The position numbers and the translations under genes are program-made. 64,000 bases of DNA from Diplodia intermedia (Eukaryota; Ascomycota; Dothideomycetes; Botryosphaeriales; Botryosphaeriaceae): assembly GCA_021495925.1 (NCBI GenBank), contig JAKEKT010000103.1, positions 59,915-123,914 of the forward strand, given 5' to 3'. This document shows positions 42,624 to 53,798 of the stretch, piece after piece. The number at the start of each line of letters is the position of its first letter. Within the stretch, counting starts at the first letter, position 1. Below the pieces are notes generated by a model. The model saw only the letters and a program-made list of their open reading frames with translations, was not told the origin of the DNA and did no database searches.

Positions 42624-44224
42624 ATGATGCCGGAACCGGAGAGGCGGAGGCGGAAGAAGCAGCCGACTCGCCCCAAGATACGAGGTGACCTCTTCCCCGC
42701 CTTGCATCATCCCAACACTGCCTGACGGTGACACCAACCCCCCAGGATGCTACAATTGCTCCCAGCGCCGCGTGAGCTGCGACAGGTCCACCCCGCAATG
42801 CCAGAAGTGCCTCCGCATCGGCCTGCAATGCCCCGGCCTCGGCCCGCGCATCAGGTTCGTGCACGGCATCGCCTCCCGCGGGAGGTTCAAGCACATGTCC
42901 GCCCCTCTCGCCGCCGAAGAGCCCAGCATTCAAGATGATCCTCCCGTGGATCCTCAGTCCGAGGGCAGGGAGCTCTCTCGCCCTAGCCAAACACAGCAGT
43001 GCAACCGCCCTTCGCCAGAGCCTCAGCCCCTGGCCCTTGCGCCTTGGCTACCTCAGTTCACCATATGCTATCCTCTTGACCACATGAGTAGCAGCGAAAG
43101 GTCCCTCCTTCACTATTGTAAGCCCTGTGTACCGCCTGCTCCACCAGTCGCCCCCCTGACATGCAGAGAAGATGCGGAAAAGGTGGCTCCCGTCATGGTC
43201 ACCATCAACAAGCCCTTCAACGGCTATCGGGACGTGATCCTACCCATGACCGAAACGAGCCCGATGATGCTCAACGCCGCCCTCGCCGCAGCCTCGCACC
43301 ACCTGGGCGTGGTGCACCAGCCGAGCCACAGCCAATCCGCCGCTCGCTACTACACGGCAGCCATCCGTGGGCTGCGGCACCAGCAGCAGCAGTCGTTGAC
43401 TGGAGGCCCGGAAGAAGCGGCACTACCCCCGAGCCGCGAGACGGCCATCGAGACTATCGCCACCACCCTCCTGCTCCTTGTCTGCGATATGGTCGCCGCC
43501 GGCAGCGACTTCCAGTTCCTGTTCAGGATGCTTACCCGGCTGGTTGAGATGGCGGGTGGCAGCGAGGCGCTGTGCGCCGACGGCGACGCGAACAACGTCT
43601 TCCTCGTGCAGCAAGTGAAAAAGTAAGCACTACTCCAAACCATCCTCCATCAACTGCTCTCTCGTCCAAGACCAAATATACCACAAAGAGCCAGGGAGGG
43701 GAGAGTGGCTGACAACGACGAACCCAACGACCAGACTATCCTTCTACGGCCAGCCCTTCCTCCGCGAAGCCACGTCGACCTCGCTCGTCGTCACCGGCTT
43801 CGCCGGCGCCGTCGAGGCCTTCGCCGCCCAGAGCCGCATCAACCCGGAGCACGGGACCATCTTCGCCCGGCTGATCGCGCTCATCGAGCAGGCCCGCGAC
43901 ATCTACATCCACCGCGCCCTCGGCGACCTTCCCCCCCGGTCCATGCACTCCCTCGTCGAGCGCTTCCTCGCCACCGCCGGCGACATCCCCGTCGCCTCGC
44001 CCGGCGGGCACAGCCTCGTGTGGGCCTACTTCATCGTCGCCGCCGAGAGCTCCGACCCGCGGCACCGGAACTTCTTCGTGGAGAAGCTGCGCGAGCTGTT
44101 CAGGGTGACGGGCTTTGCCAATGCTCTGGGCGCCGTGCAAGAGCTGCAGAGGATCTGGTCGATCGCGGGCGAGGAGCGGTGGACGTACATGTTGCCGACG
44201 CTGGCGCGGACCTTGGTCATGTAG
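42624..44224 (+). CDS. Zn2Cys6 transcription factor
   Basis: Predicted nuclear regulator, target unknown. Three exons: 42624-42684, 42746-43622 and 43735-44224; 475 residues. The start ATG at 42624 (a second ATG follows at once) opens a very basic leader (RRRRKKQPTRPKIRG) whose splice gives the cluster C22-x2-C25-x6-C32-x6-C39-x2-C42-x6-C49 followed by GLGPRIRFVHGIASRGR, a pattern common in fungal regulators with a C-terminal Fungal_trans_2-like helical region. The second splice joins QQVKK to LSFYGQPFLREATSTSLV. The C-terminal half (VERFLATAGDIPVASPGGHSLVWAYFIVAAES) matches the typical end of these proteins. Coding GC is high. Confidence 0.86.
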
Positions 44225-44685
44225 CCTTATCACACTTTCACGTTGATATCGAGCAAATTACTTTTTGTTGTAGCAGCAGTCTATCGGGTGAAACCATTTC
44301 CATTTCTTGAAGAGCTTTTGTGCCGCTGGTGCGGCGATGGGGAAAGAAATTTGTGAATGAGAATCGTGAAGACCAGAAGGAAATGAATGGGAGGAAACCT
44401 TGCTCTTTACCCGGGCCTGACCCAGTCCATTTGTAAGGAAGCCAAAGCCAGGGGTGTTTAAAGGGGAAATTCAGTGTAAGAAAGTCGGTGTAAGGGGGCC
44501 AGTGGGCAAGAAAATCAACGAAAAGAAGCCAGTGTAGGGAAGCCAGTGTGTGGAGGCAGTACTGCTGTTATGTCTGAAACCTCCGATGAACTTTACCCTT
44601 GCTCGTTTTCCCGAGCGCCCTCGAGAGGTAAGGGCATGACCACAGCACGTTCTGCGGATCTGCTCCCCGAATCTGTTGAGATGAT
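44225..44685. other. Intergenic region between convergent genes
   Basis: 461 bases. Around 44470-44560 there is a loose repeat of gccagtg/gtcggtgtaag-like words. No gene supported. Confidence 0.4.
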
Positions 44686-46159
44686 TCAAGAGTCCGAGAT
44701 CTTCAGCAACTTCTCCATTTGCTCTTCCAACTCCTTCACGTGGCGGAATGCCAAACTTTTGCCGCTGGTGTCCAACTCGACAACCGGATAGGTCATCGAC
44801 TTGTCCACCTCTTCAATAGCAGCCTCGGTAACGTCGGTGTGTGGGCTCTCCTTGTCGAGCTGATTGACAGACTTCACGCCCTTGAAGTCGCCCTGGACCC
44901 CGGAAAGTTTCTCGTTGTAGATGTCGAAGTATGGGTAGCCCGCTTTCGCGTATGTCTTGGCTGTGATGGGTGTCGCTGGGGGATCAACGCCAGTGATCCG
45001 CTTGAAGGCTGTAGAGTTGACAACCTGAATGTCAACTGTCGTCGTGCGAGATCCGTCCCACATTCCCGGACTTGTCTTGTCGCATACGATAGACTGCTTG
45101 ATGCGGCCTCCGGCTGCAATACCCATCTTTTCATTCTCTGCAAGTTTTTCGAGCGGCGTAAGTCCGCCGCCGCCACGCATCCTGAGAACCAAATACAAAA
45201 GAGTATCCTATTGTGGATTGTAAGTCATCTGTATCGATCTGGTGAAGAAATTGGGTAATATCTCACCTGCGGAATCATATAGTCATCCAAAGTCCGACCA
45301 TCTTCCAGTTGCTTTCCGTTGTACACCAAGCGCTGTTGATCCACGGGAATGCCTTCCTTGTCTTCAATCCAGCACTTGAGTTCGTAAACAGTGCTGCCGA
45401 CTGACCCAGAGAACATGATATCCTTGCCAGTGAGCGTTCTGATAAAGAGCTGGATAGGTGGTGCGCGCGGAGGAAGATGTTGTGGGGTCACTTGGATTTG
45501 AATGCCTCCCTTGACTTCGGTTCCAGTGATTTGTGCTTCCACCGAGTACCCACTTCCAAGAGGCATGGCGACGAACTGCCTCACGGTGCCGTTGCCGTCG
45601 GCAATCCCGTCGAGCCAGTTTTGATGTGGGGAGACAACGTAGTCTTGAATGCACTCTCCTCTCTTGTACTTTTCCAGGCGGCGAAGCTTGCAATCCTTGT
45701 CTTCATGCTGGGGATCTCCGGAAACAGCATTGATGCCTCCGACAAAGATCTTGACTGCGAAGGCTGCGGTCGAGTCGAACTTGATCCACATTGCCTCACG
45801 TTCTTCTGATTGTCAGCCAATGGCCTTTCGTACACTATCATCAACAGCGTATATCACTTACGATGCATCGGCAGGAAGTAACCCTTCTTAGAGGGGAAAG
45901 CATCAGGATCATTACGGGCAGGGAACAACGGGAATGAGCCGAAGCCAGGCGGGAGATTGGAGACCTCGTCGTTGTCAGAGACCCTCAAAGTCCGCATGAA
46001 TTGAATCTTTAGAGGGCTTTGGCCTCGGAAGCAGAGAGTGTTCGGCTCTGACTCGGGACACTTCGTGATGAGCACGACGTCCAACGGTCTGTGGGTAGGC
46101 GGTTGGAGCGCCGGTTGAGCATCCTCATCGGAGGTCGGGCGCTTGGTTTCCGCCGTCAT
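44686..46159 (-). CDS. Fungal protein with an internal ubiquitin unit
   Basis: Function unknown. Three exons: 46159-45862, 45805-45267 and 45207-44686; 452 residues. Residues 1-105 are a non-conserved start; 105-215 form a domain (MWIKFDSTAAFAVKIFVGG.., WLDGIADGNGTVRQFVAMPLG) found in a fungal family I know only as uncharacterised. Residues 217-292 are a complete 76-residue ubiquitin fold, from IQLFIRTLTGK through IEDKEGIPVDQQRLVYNGKQL to VLRMRGG. The equivalents of Lys11, Lys27, Lys33 and Lys48 are kept; Lys6 is Arg, Lys29 is Trp and Lys63 is Gln. The GG is not terminal: about 160 residues follow, so it is either a fixed domain or a precursor cut by a deubiquitinase. The second intron lies within the ubiquitin unit. 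Confidence 0.85.
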
Positions 46160-46643
46160 GGTGGGGCTGGATGCTGCGAATCAAGGATCTCGCAGGTGGC
46201 TCGTCGGGCAAAGAGTTTGAGGAAGAGAAGTTGAGGTGGTGAGTTGCGCTGGAAGGGTGACTTTCATATTCGCATGTGCGCCAAGAGTTTGGGGCAGGCA
46301 AGTGCGATTGAAGCAGGTGCGATCGAAGGCAAGCGCGCACGTGAAGCGTGGAAACCACACGAACAAAGCTTCAAGAATATGCGCGAAGACAAACAGGCCT
46401 GGATAAGTATGCTGGTGATAAATGAAGCGCCACTGATTCATCATTACAAGCTTCAGCAACCAAGCTCATGTGTGTTCAATCAATCATTCTTCTATATATA
46501 CGGAACAAAGTTTACTCATGAAGAGCGGCGCAAACCCAACCGGCCGTCGCCCCAGAAATACAACTCCTCGATGATGGGCAGCAACCAACGAAGCCGGCAG
46601 GCCCACCCCCAAGCCGGCTCACACAAACCTCTCAAATTGCACA
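46160..46643. other. Intergenic region
   Basis: 484 bases between the ubiquitin-unit gene start and the dehydrogenase stop (both minus). A tatatata stretch near 46492-46500 could be a distant core promoter element for the former. Confidence 0.4.
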
Positions 46644-47462
46644 TCAATCCACAAACAGGCCCCCGTTCGCAAACAGATGCTCGCCATTGACCCACCTCGC
46701 GCGCTCCTCGCACAGGAAAGCCACGGCGTACGCGATCTCGCTCGGGTCGGCCATGCGCTTGCCCGCGGGCGTCGAGTCGATGGTCGGCTGCAGCACCTTC
46801 ATGGCCTCCTCGCCCGCGGCCAAGAAACCTTCCGTCGCGGTCGGGCCGGGGCTGACGGCGTTGACCGTCAGGCCGGGGTACTTGGGGGGCAGCTCCTTGG
46901 CCCAGCAGCGGGTGAAGGCGTCGACCATGCCCTTGGTGCCGGCGTAGATGGTCTGGAGCGGGGGCGCGGCGCGGGCCGAGACGGAGACGACGTTGACGAT
47001 GCGGGGGCTGTTGGTGGTTGCGGTTGCGGTTGACGATGACGATGATGATGAGGAGGTGGTGCAGATGTGCTTCAGCGCCGCTTGCGTCAGGAGGAAGGTG
47101 CCGCGCGCGTTGAGGTTGACGAGCGAGTCCCAGTGGGCCATCGTCTGCTCCTCGAACGGCAGGTTGATGGCCAGCGCGGCGTTGTTGACGACGACGTCGA
47201 GCCGCCCGAACTTGGCGACGGCGGCTTCGACCAGCGCGGCCGGCCCCGTCGTCGTCGAGATGTCGGCTTCCACGGCGAGGGCGCGGTCGGGCTGGGCCAG
47301 GCTGGCGATGGCGGCCTGCGCTTCGGCGGCGAGCGAGGGGAAGGGGTAGTTGATGACGACGGTTGCGCCGCGCGAGGAGAGCTCGCGGGCGATGGCGGCG
47401 CCGATGCCTGAGCTCGAGCCCGAGATGATGGCGACTTTGCCTTGGAGGGTTTGCTCGACCAT
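46644..47462 (-). CDS. Short-chain dehydrogenase/reductase
   Basis: NAD(P)-dependent oxidoreductase of the classical SDR family; substrate unknown. Single exon of 272 residues; I start at ATG 47462, the only ATG before the cofactor motif. SGSSSGIG (residues 14-21) is the TGxxxGIG dinucleotide motif, NNAA the structural NNAG-type motif, and VSVSARAAPPLQTIYAGTKG holds the catalytic Ser, Tyr and Lys. PGLTVNAVSPGPTATEGF and the final GEHLFANGGLFVD match family ends. A serine run (about nine Ser, then Thr/Ala repeats) sits between helix alpha-E and the SxxxY strand, caused by a short trinucleotide expansion around 47030-47065. It lies next to the FAD oxidase in the same direction and may belong to the metabolic cluster. 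Confidence 0.9.
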   Translation of the reverse strand: MVEQTLQGKVAIISGSSSGIGAAIARELSSRGATVVINYPFPSLAAEAQAAIASLAQPDRALAVEADISTTTGPAALVEAAVAKFGRLDVVVNNAALAINLPFEEQTMAHWDSLVNLNARGTFLLTQAALKHICTTSSSSSSSSTATATTNSPRIVNVVSVSARAAPPLQTIYAGTKGMVDAFTRCWAKELPPKYPGLTVNAVSPGPTATEGFLAAGEEAMKVLQPTIDSTPAGKRMADPSEIAYAVAFLCEERARWVNGEHLFANGGLFVD

Positions 47463-47923
47463 TGTGGAGGGTGGATCAGGGGCGAACGAATGTGGCAAGT
47501 CTTTTTCGATGTTCCTGCTCTTTCCCTTTTCTCCTGTGCAGCTGCCCGTTTGATTCGGCTGTGTTCAGGGTCTCCTCGTTGCCGGCCTTCGGTTGATGGA
47601 TGGTGGTCGTCAACCCCACCAGGCCAGGGCATCGGTCAGGTACGACATATGCATGGGTGTGCAGAAGGCGACGCGTATGTCCTCCGGATAGTGGGCCGCG
47701 GCCCGCACCACCGCCCCCTCTCCGAACCTGAGGGGAAGCAGGCCGCGGGCGCACCCGCACCGGCTGTGTTCCGACCCCGCATCTGCACCCGTTGTGCGCG
47801 AAGCCGAATGCGTGCCGAAGCGATCCTTGCAATAAGTAATTCACTCTCTCTGTGCACCATATTGGGAGGCCTGATCGACTGACAGATTGCAAACGAGGTA
47901 ACTTGCTACGGAGAGACACACGT
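47463..47923. other. Intergenic region SDR-FAD oxidase
   Basis: 461 bases between two minus-strand genes: promoter of the dehydrogenase and 3' end of the oxidase. No gene supported. Confidence 0.4.
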
Positions 47924-49405
47924 CTAGAGCTTGGGAGCCCACTCGTGCACATTTTCCAGCCCATTCTGCCTCGACTGATCTCCTTGGTCAAGGTAGCCGC
48001 ATATCCGGCCTTCCGGATCCCACTTCCTCCGAAGCTGCATGAGTTTGGCGCCCTGCTCCTTGCCCCAGAATCTCGTCCTGCGCGCCTGGAAGTCCGCGTC
48101 GCCCAGATACGCCCCTTCAGAGTGCTTCTCGACCCCGGCCATGATATGCTTGACCCAAGCGCTGGCCTTGTCGTCATAACCCGCGTCCTCGTAGATGGAG
48201 TAGGTTGCGAAGTAGTGGTCCGTCTGCATGCTCAGCGCCATGTCCTTCAGCGGCCGCCGCGTGCCCGGTGCCATCGAGTACCATAGCGAGAACGTCTTCC
48301 TCGTCGGCAGCGTGGTGAAGGCCTCCTCCAGAACCGAAGCCACGTCGGCCTCATTGGACACGTACGCGTTGTCCACCCGGTACCGGTGGGCTCCGGGGTT
48401 GGCTGCACCTTGATCGTTGTACTGTTCTTCCAGGCTGGTCTCGCGGTTGAACCATTCATTGACCGTGCCCGATGGGCGGCTGTCTTGAGCCGGCTGCAGC
48501 GCCTTTTGCGCCTCTTCCGGGTCGTTCTTGAAAGTGAGTAGCAGCGCCGTGTGGACGATTTCCTCAGACCCGGGAGGATAGCTTGCGACGAGGACAATCT
48601 CAGTATCGGGGTCAAAAGTATCAGCAATCTGCAATGCAGTAAGCAGCTGTACCGAGAACTGAGGCTTGCAACTTACGCTGAGGATCCAGTTCATCGCCTT
48701 CTTGAAGTCGGCCTTTGCGTAAGAGTACGCTGATGATCGCATGCAGCTGTACGAAGGCCGCGTCTGGAGATAGAACCTGGTCACGACGGCGGGAAAGCCT
48801 GGCCCTGCACCACGAGCCGCCCAAAGCAGCTCGCTGTTCTCCTGCTCAGTGCAGTGCAGCTTCTCGCCGTCGGCTGTGACAACATCAACTCCGACCACCT
48901 GCTCGCAAGCCCAGCCCCAGTTCTGGCCTGAGTAAGTAGATGCACTCTCCATACTGATACGACGACTTACCTTGCAGTTCCACCCCATTCCTCCCTGGAG
49001 CAGGAACCCGCCGAGGCCGACGTCAGGGCAATGGCCGCCAGCAAAAAGGCGGCCTTTGGATGTGAGGAGGCCATTGAGCATGCGCCCAGTCGTGCTCGGG
49101 GAGACGCTGACAATCCCTGTCTTCTCGTCCAGATCGATGTGCTTGTACTGGCCGAGATCAAGGAGGATTGCATCATCCCTGACGCTCCACGCAGCCCACG
49201 AGTGGCCACCCGACCGAACTGAGAGCCTGCATTGCTTTTCCTTGGCGAGACGAACCGCCTTGACGATATCCGACTCCTCCGTGGCTTCAACCACAGCGAT
49301 CGGATATCGGTCAGGCCTGCGATGGTTGAAAACTCGCCCAATGCGGGCCTTCTCGTAGGCTTGGGTGTCGCTGCCGTCTTTCCACGTGACTTGGAGAGCC
49401 GCCAT
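47924..49405 (-). CDS. FAD-dependent oxidoreductase, BBE (berberine-bridge-enzyme-like) family
   Basis: Secreted-type or peroxisomal-type flavin oxidase family that oxidises alcohols, sugars or secondary-metabolite rings with O2. Three exons: 49405-48971, 48922-48677 and 48628-47924; 461 residues. FAD_binding_4 covers residues 30-200 with RSGGHSW (His68, the site of the 8-alpha-histidyl bond) and GGHCPDVGLGGF (Cys126, the second, cysteinyl bond), so bicovalent FAD is expected. The C-terminal BBE domain ends with a YLGDADFQARRTRFWG and GYLDQGD segment; the usual final NYxD motif is modified. Both introns are exactly 48 bases and stop-free; splicing restores GWNCKNWGWACEQVVG. No signal peptide is visible from this start. 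Confidence 0.9.
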   Translation of the reverse strand: MAALQVTWKDGSDTQAYEKARIGRVFNHRRPDRYPIAVVEATEESDIVKAVRLAKEKQCRLSVRSGGHSWAAWSVRDDAILLDLGQYKHIDLDEKTGIVSVSPSTTGRMLNGLLTSKGRLFAGGHCPDVGLGGFLLQGGMGWNCKVSRRISMESASTYSGQNWGWACEQVVGVDVVTADGEKLHCTEQENSELLWAARGAGPGFPAVVTRFYLQTRPSYSCMRSSAYSYAKADFKKAMNWILSVSCKPQFSVQLLTALQIADTFDPDTEIVLVASYPPGSEEIVHTALLLTFKNDPEEAQKALQPAQDSRPSGTVNEWFNRETSLEEQYNDQGAANPGAHRYRVDNAYVSNEADVASVLEEAFTTLPTRKTFSLWYSMAPGTRRPLKDMALSMQTDHYFATYSIYEDAGYDDKASAWVKHIMAGVEKHSEGAYLGDADFQARRTRFWGKEQGAKLMQLRRKWDPEGRICGYLDQGDQSRQNGLENVHEWAPKL

Positions 49406-50079
49406 GTCTATCGATCGGTCCGGGGATGGTCGAATCAAGCAAGCAATACAAATGGAAGACTTTGGTATCTTTCTCGAGTTGCCTACACGAGTTAAAGTCA
49501 CAGCCTGGCTTTTAGGCGCAGTATCTGTCGGCTCCTCGGATGGCTGCGCGCGAAACGACTAACGCTGCAGGGTCGAAGTCTCGGGACCACAAGAAGGCGG
49601 CACCCCAGGACCTAGCGGCAAACAACCTCGGCCCCCACGACCGGCACCCCTCCGTTTGTTGCTGACGAGTATTGGATATCCGAGCGGAGCATACGCAGAG
49701 CCCAAGGGTGCAGGCTGTATGACGGGAGGATCTCACGGGGTCTGGGGCCCCGCATTGTGGCTTGATGGACAAGTCGAGTGGCCAGGATCTAGAATGGACG
49801 CGTGGGCCTCCGTTTCCCTCCAGCGCTGTCGAAGTGGGCCCGATGCACACCCGGATCCTACCGCGTTGCTCCATGGGGGATAGGCCTGGGGACATGCCGC
49901 GCAGGGATTAATCATCCAATGACACAACAACAGCTTCGCCTCTTGATGCAGGCGTGTATATTGCACCTGCGCGAGCACTACTTCAACGGTTCCTATCGCC
50001 ACGTCGATGCGCACGGCGGATCCCAACGCTGCCTTTCCGACTCGTTTTTTCTAGACAGTGATCCATCGCTGCAGTAACC
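49406..50079. promoter_or_regulatory. Divergent region between FAD oxidase and MFS gene
   Basis: 674 bases between start codons. A shared regulatory region would let the oxidase and transporter respond together; inferred from arrangement. Confidence 0.45.
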
Positions 50080-52080
50080 ATGGCTGTCAAAACCGTCGAG
50101 ACGGCCGATGGGCTGAAGCAGCGCCAGCAGACACTTGGCAGTCTGCGTCTTCGCCATCATGAGACGAACGAGATCATCCTCATTCCGGCTCCATCAGACG
50201 AGTAAGTGAAGCAATCTCAAAGCACAATGACCTGGCTGACAACGTCGCAGTCCCAACGACCCTCTCAACTGGTAAGCGTCTGCAGCGCAGCCCCTATCGC
50301 CGGGACAGTGTCTTATCCATCACAGGTCACGTCCATACAGATACTATCTCGCCATCCTCCTCTCGCTCGCCATCTTCTTCAGCAACTTCCTGGCCGCCGG
50401 CCCAACCGTGTCCATGGTGGAAGTGACGACAGACTTCTTCGGCCCGCCAGGCCCGACGTTCGAGGCCAACATCGCCAAAGCGTCATACTTCTTCACGACC
50501 ACGGCGCTGCTCCAGGGTATGAGCAACTTGATCTGGATGCCGCTGATCGTGAAGTACGGCCGGCGTCCAATCTACGTGACTTCGTTCATCCTCTACACGG
50601 CATGTGCGGCTTGGGCGGGCGGCGCCACATCGTACGGCAGCGAGCTGGCCGCGCGCATCATAATGGGTGCCGCCGCGGGTGCATCCGAGACGCTGGCTCC
50701 GCTGACCATCTCCGACATCTTCTTCCTGCACGAGCGCGGCTCCATCATGGCGTAAGTCACTGTTGCCGCCACAACACCTGGGCAGTCACTGACACCAACC
50801 CCCCCTCAGCATGTACACGTGTTTCCTGGGCGCAGGCGTCGGCGGCGGCATCTTGATCTGCGGCCTGGTCAGCATCAGCCTCGACTGGCGCTACGGCTAC
50901 TGGATCGCCGTCGCGCTGATCGGCTGCGCAACCGTCCTCATCGTCTTCACCTTCCCGGAGACCGAGTTCGACCGGCCGGCGGCCGTGGTGTCCGACTCGG
51001 ACTCGATCCGCGACGTCGAGTACCGCAAGGGCGCCGACTTCGAGGCGCACGTCGAGACGGTGGCGGCGGCCGGCAGCCCGGCGCGCAGCGGCAGCGGCTC
51101 GCACCGTCCGCACGCGCCGCCGCCGCCCAGGCGCTCGTTCGCGCAGCGGCTCAGCCTCTTCAGCGGCGTGCACACGCAGGAGTCGCTGGCGAAGCTGTTC
51201 TGGCGGCCGGTGGTGATGCTGGCGCTGCCGCCGATCCTGTGGGCGACGCTGGTCATGGCCGTCACCATCGGCTTCCTCGTCGCCATCACGTCCAACTTCG
51301 CGTCCGCCTTCAGCACCGCCTACGGCTTCGCGCCCTACCAGGCCGGCCTCTGCTTCATCGCGAGCATCCTCGGCTCGCTCATCGGCATCTTCTTCGGCGG
51401 CCACTTCTCCGACTGGGTCGCCGACTTCTTCACCCGCCGCAACGGCGGCGTGCGCGAGCCCGAGTTCCGCCTGCCCGCCATCATGATCAGCGTCGTCACC
51501 GGCCCGCTCGCCCTGGTGCTGTACGGCGAGGGCATCGGCCTCCGGCTGCATTGGATGTGTGCCACCATCGGCTTGGGTCTGCGTAAGTCTTTTCTCTCTC
51601 TCCCTCCCTCCCTCCCTCCCTCCCTCCCTCCCTCCTATATGTGGCCATACGTCCTGACCATCACCCGCAGTCAACTTCTCCATCGTGCAGGCCACAAACG
51701 TCAGCCTCGTCTACACCATCGACGCCTACCGTCCCGTCGCCGGCGAAGTCACCGTCACGCAGTTGGCCTTCAAATGTGCGTCCCATCTTTCCCTTTCCTT
51801 CCCCTTTCCCTTCCCCATGCCCCCCATCCCATCCCATCAAACTAACTTTTTCTCCTCCACAGCCGCCTTCGGCTTCCTCCTCTCCTTCTACACCAACCCG
51901 TGGATCGCCCGGGACGGCTACGAGCGCGCGTTCGGCGCCATGGCCGGCATCTCGGGCGCCGTCCTGCTGGGCTGGATCCCCTTCTACCTGTTCGGCAAGC
52001 GCATCCGGCACGCGACCTGGCAGTGGGGGTTCGTGCGGAAGATGGCGCACTGGGACCAGGATCGTGAGGTTGGCGAGTGA
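50080..52080 (+). CDS. Major facilitator superfamily transporter (DHA1-like)
   Basis: Proton-coupled exporter or importer of small molecules in the plasma membrane. Six exons: 50080-50201, 50251-50271, 50326-50751, 50810-51582, 51671-51775 and 51863-52080; 554 residues. Exon 2 is only 21 bases and encodes the middle of the DPNDPLNWSRPYRY motif, which precedes helix 1 in this fungal subfamily. The signature between helices 2 and 3 is VKYGRRPIYVTS, and FFLHERGSIMAMYTCFLGAGVG follows helix 4. A long cytosolic loop with RSGSGSHRPHAPPPPRR separates the halves. The second half has GHFSDWVADFFTRRNGG. Intron 4 carries a CCCT repeat. Neighbours suggest export or uptake for the adjoining pathway. Confidence 0.9.
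51598..51634. repeat. CCCT microsatellite in intron 4 of the MFS gene
   Basis: About nine ctcc/cctc units inside the intron 51583-51670. Confidence 0.85.
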
Positions 52081-53798
52081 AGGAAGGAGAAGAAGAAGAA
52101 GAAAAATAATGATAAAAGGGGGGCTATCGTGGCCGGCCCGGGTGGGAGGGGGGAGGGGAAGGGAGGGAAAAGATGAGGATCATGAGGAGATGTGCGCTGT
52201 TTATTATTATTATTCACGAGTTGATGTCCGAATGCTGCACCCTTTTTCTTTGCTTTGATCGTACGAGCGAATTGGACGTGTGTATGTACAGGTGGAGGTG
52301 GTGCTCATGTCTCCTGATATCATTTTCCCTCCCCGTTTCCTTTTCCGACCGGAAAGCTTGACACGATATCGGGGGATGGGGGCGGAAAGGTCAGATGGGA
52401 AAGAGTCGCCGAAAATTGTCTGATGGGATTGGGAGAATTGGTCAAAAATCAACGCTTACGGTTCTCTTCCCCCCGTAAAACCCCGATCTGCTGATGAGTC
52501 GCTTCCGCGATGACGTGCATAATGCTTCTCTTGACTTCATCGCGACCGCGGATGTTCAATCGATGAAGTCTCGCGAGAGAAAAAAAAAGAAAAGAAAAAA
52601 AAAAGAACAAGAGTCTCGTAGAGATGCGCGCGCAAAGCGAAACCGGACTGCAAGTGTGGTTCGGATATGCCGGAACTGCGTCCAGTCCAGCAACACGTTC
52701 GGTCGTCGCTGCCGCCCACAACTCCCGAATCATGGGACCCCCTTCCCCGCCTCCCCGCCGCTAAACTCCCGCTGGAAGACCCCTGTCTTTTTTCCCGATA
52801 TGTAGGTACGTACCCTCTTTTTCTCTCTCAACCGATGGCTAAATTTTCCCCACACGCACAGCCTTTGGTGGCTCGTGCACGTCTCCGCTGCCCGGTTCGG
52901 GTCCTCCACATCACTTCGTCCTCCTGGGGCCAAACGCCTTGCCCCCCCTCCAATGTGGTCCCGATATCCCATCCATCCACCCAGGGGCCCAAATGGTCGG
53001 GGAAGGGCGCGTCTTGTTTTTCCAAGCAAAAAAACTAACAGCACGGGACGCGGTAGCGTCAATAAGGAACTGGACGATGGCCGGAGGTGGTCCGTCGACC
53101 TGCTTGCTCTGTGTTGTTGCGGGGTTTGCATCCGGGGCATGGTCCTGGAGATTGTTTTTGGGGGTTTTCCGAACAAGAAGGCAAGGCTTTCATGCGGCGG
53201 GACTGCCAACTTTTTTTTTTTGCACCATGTAGGCGAAACCAACAAAGCGGCCTTTTCAGAAATGAAAACTGAGAAGGAAAAAAAAAATACGCGGCGCAAC
53301 AAAGCGATGTGCACAGTCTTGCCCTGTTGTTCAATTTCCAGAACGAGCTGGGCATGTGGTCCGAAGTGCACCGGCACGGCGCCTCGGTGTTAAGGGCCGG
53401 CCTAAAGCGAGGAGGGCTCTCGATTGCGCGGGCGCGCGGCGGCGCGGACTAGACATGTGTGGCGGCCCCGCGATGTGGAGGGCGAGTTGCACGTAAAGTG
53501 CTGCGCTCTTGCAGATTGCTGCCGCCACTGCTGTCGCGGGCTTATGTTCCTAATTCCATTTCTCTCCCCTCTTCTGCAGAGAAACATCGCCCTGGGACAT
53601 TGTTGAGTCTTGATTAATTTTTCTTCATACGAGCTCTCACACGCTACTGGAGGCTTGCTGCTGCTCTGTTGTTCTGTTGTTCTCACCTACAGCGCCTACT
53701 TCGTCGTTGTCAGCAGACCTGCTGCATAGCTCGTTTATATCCTCTCCTGCTCGCTCCGGTTCAGTTTGAACGGTTCGATCGAAGGCGACTTACACAAG
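52081..53798. promoter_or_regulatory. Long intergenic region upstream of the monooxygenase fusion gene
   Basis: About 1.7 kb without a supported gene. Purine-rich tracts (around 52082-52130 and 52578-52610), poly-A/T runs near 53208-53220 and 53275-53290, and a short TTA repeat (52200-52213) are seen. Long promoters are common for regulated metabolic genes. Confidence 0.45.

Noticed and set aside
42500..42684. Frame starting MDPIAALTNRLL as a longer first exon of the 42624 regulator
   Set aside because: Its splice phase does not join the zinc cluster; the frame from 42624 does and gives the usual basic leader.
50757..51695. 312-codon minus-strand frame in the MFS gene
   Set aside because: Glu/Arg/Asp-rich antisense shadow of membrane-helix codons, crossing two clear introns.
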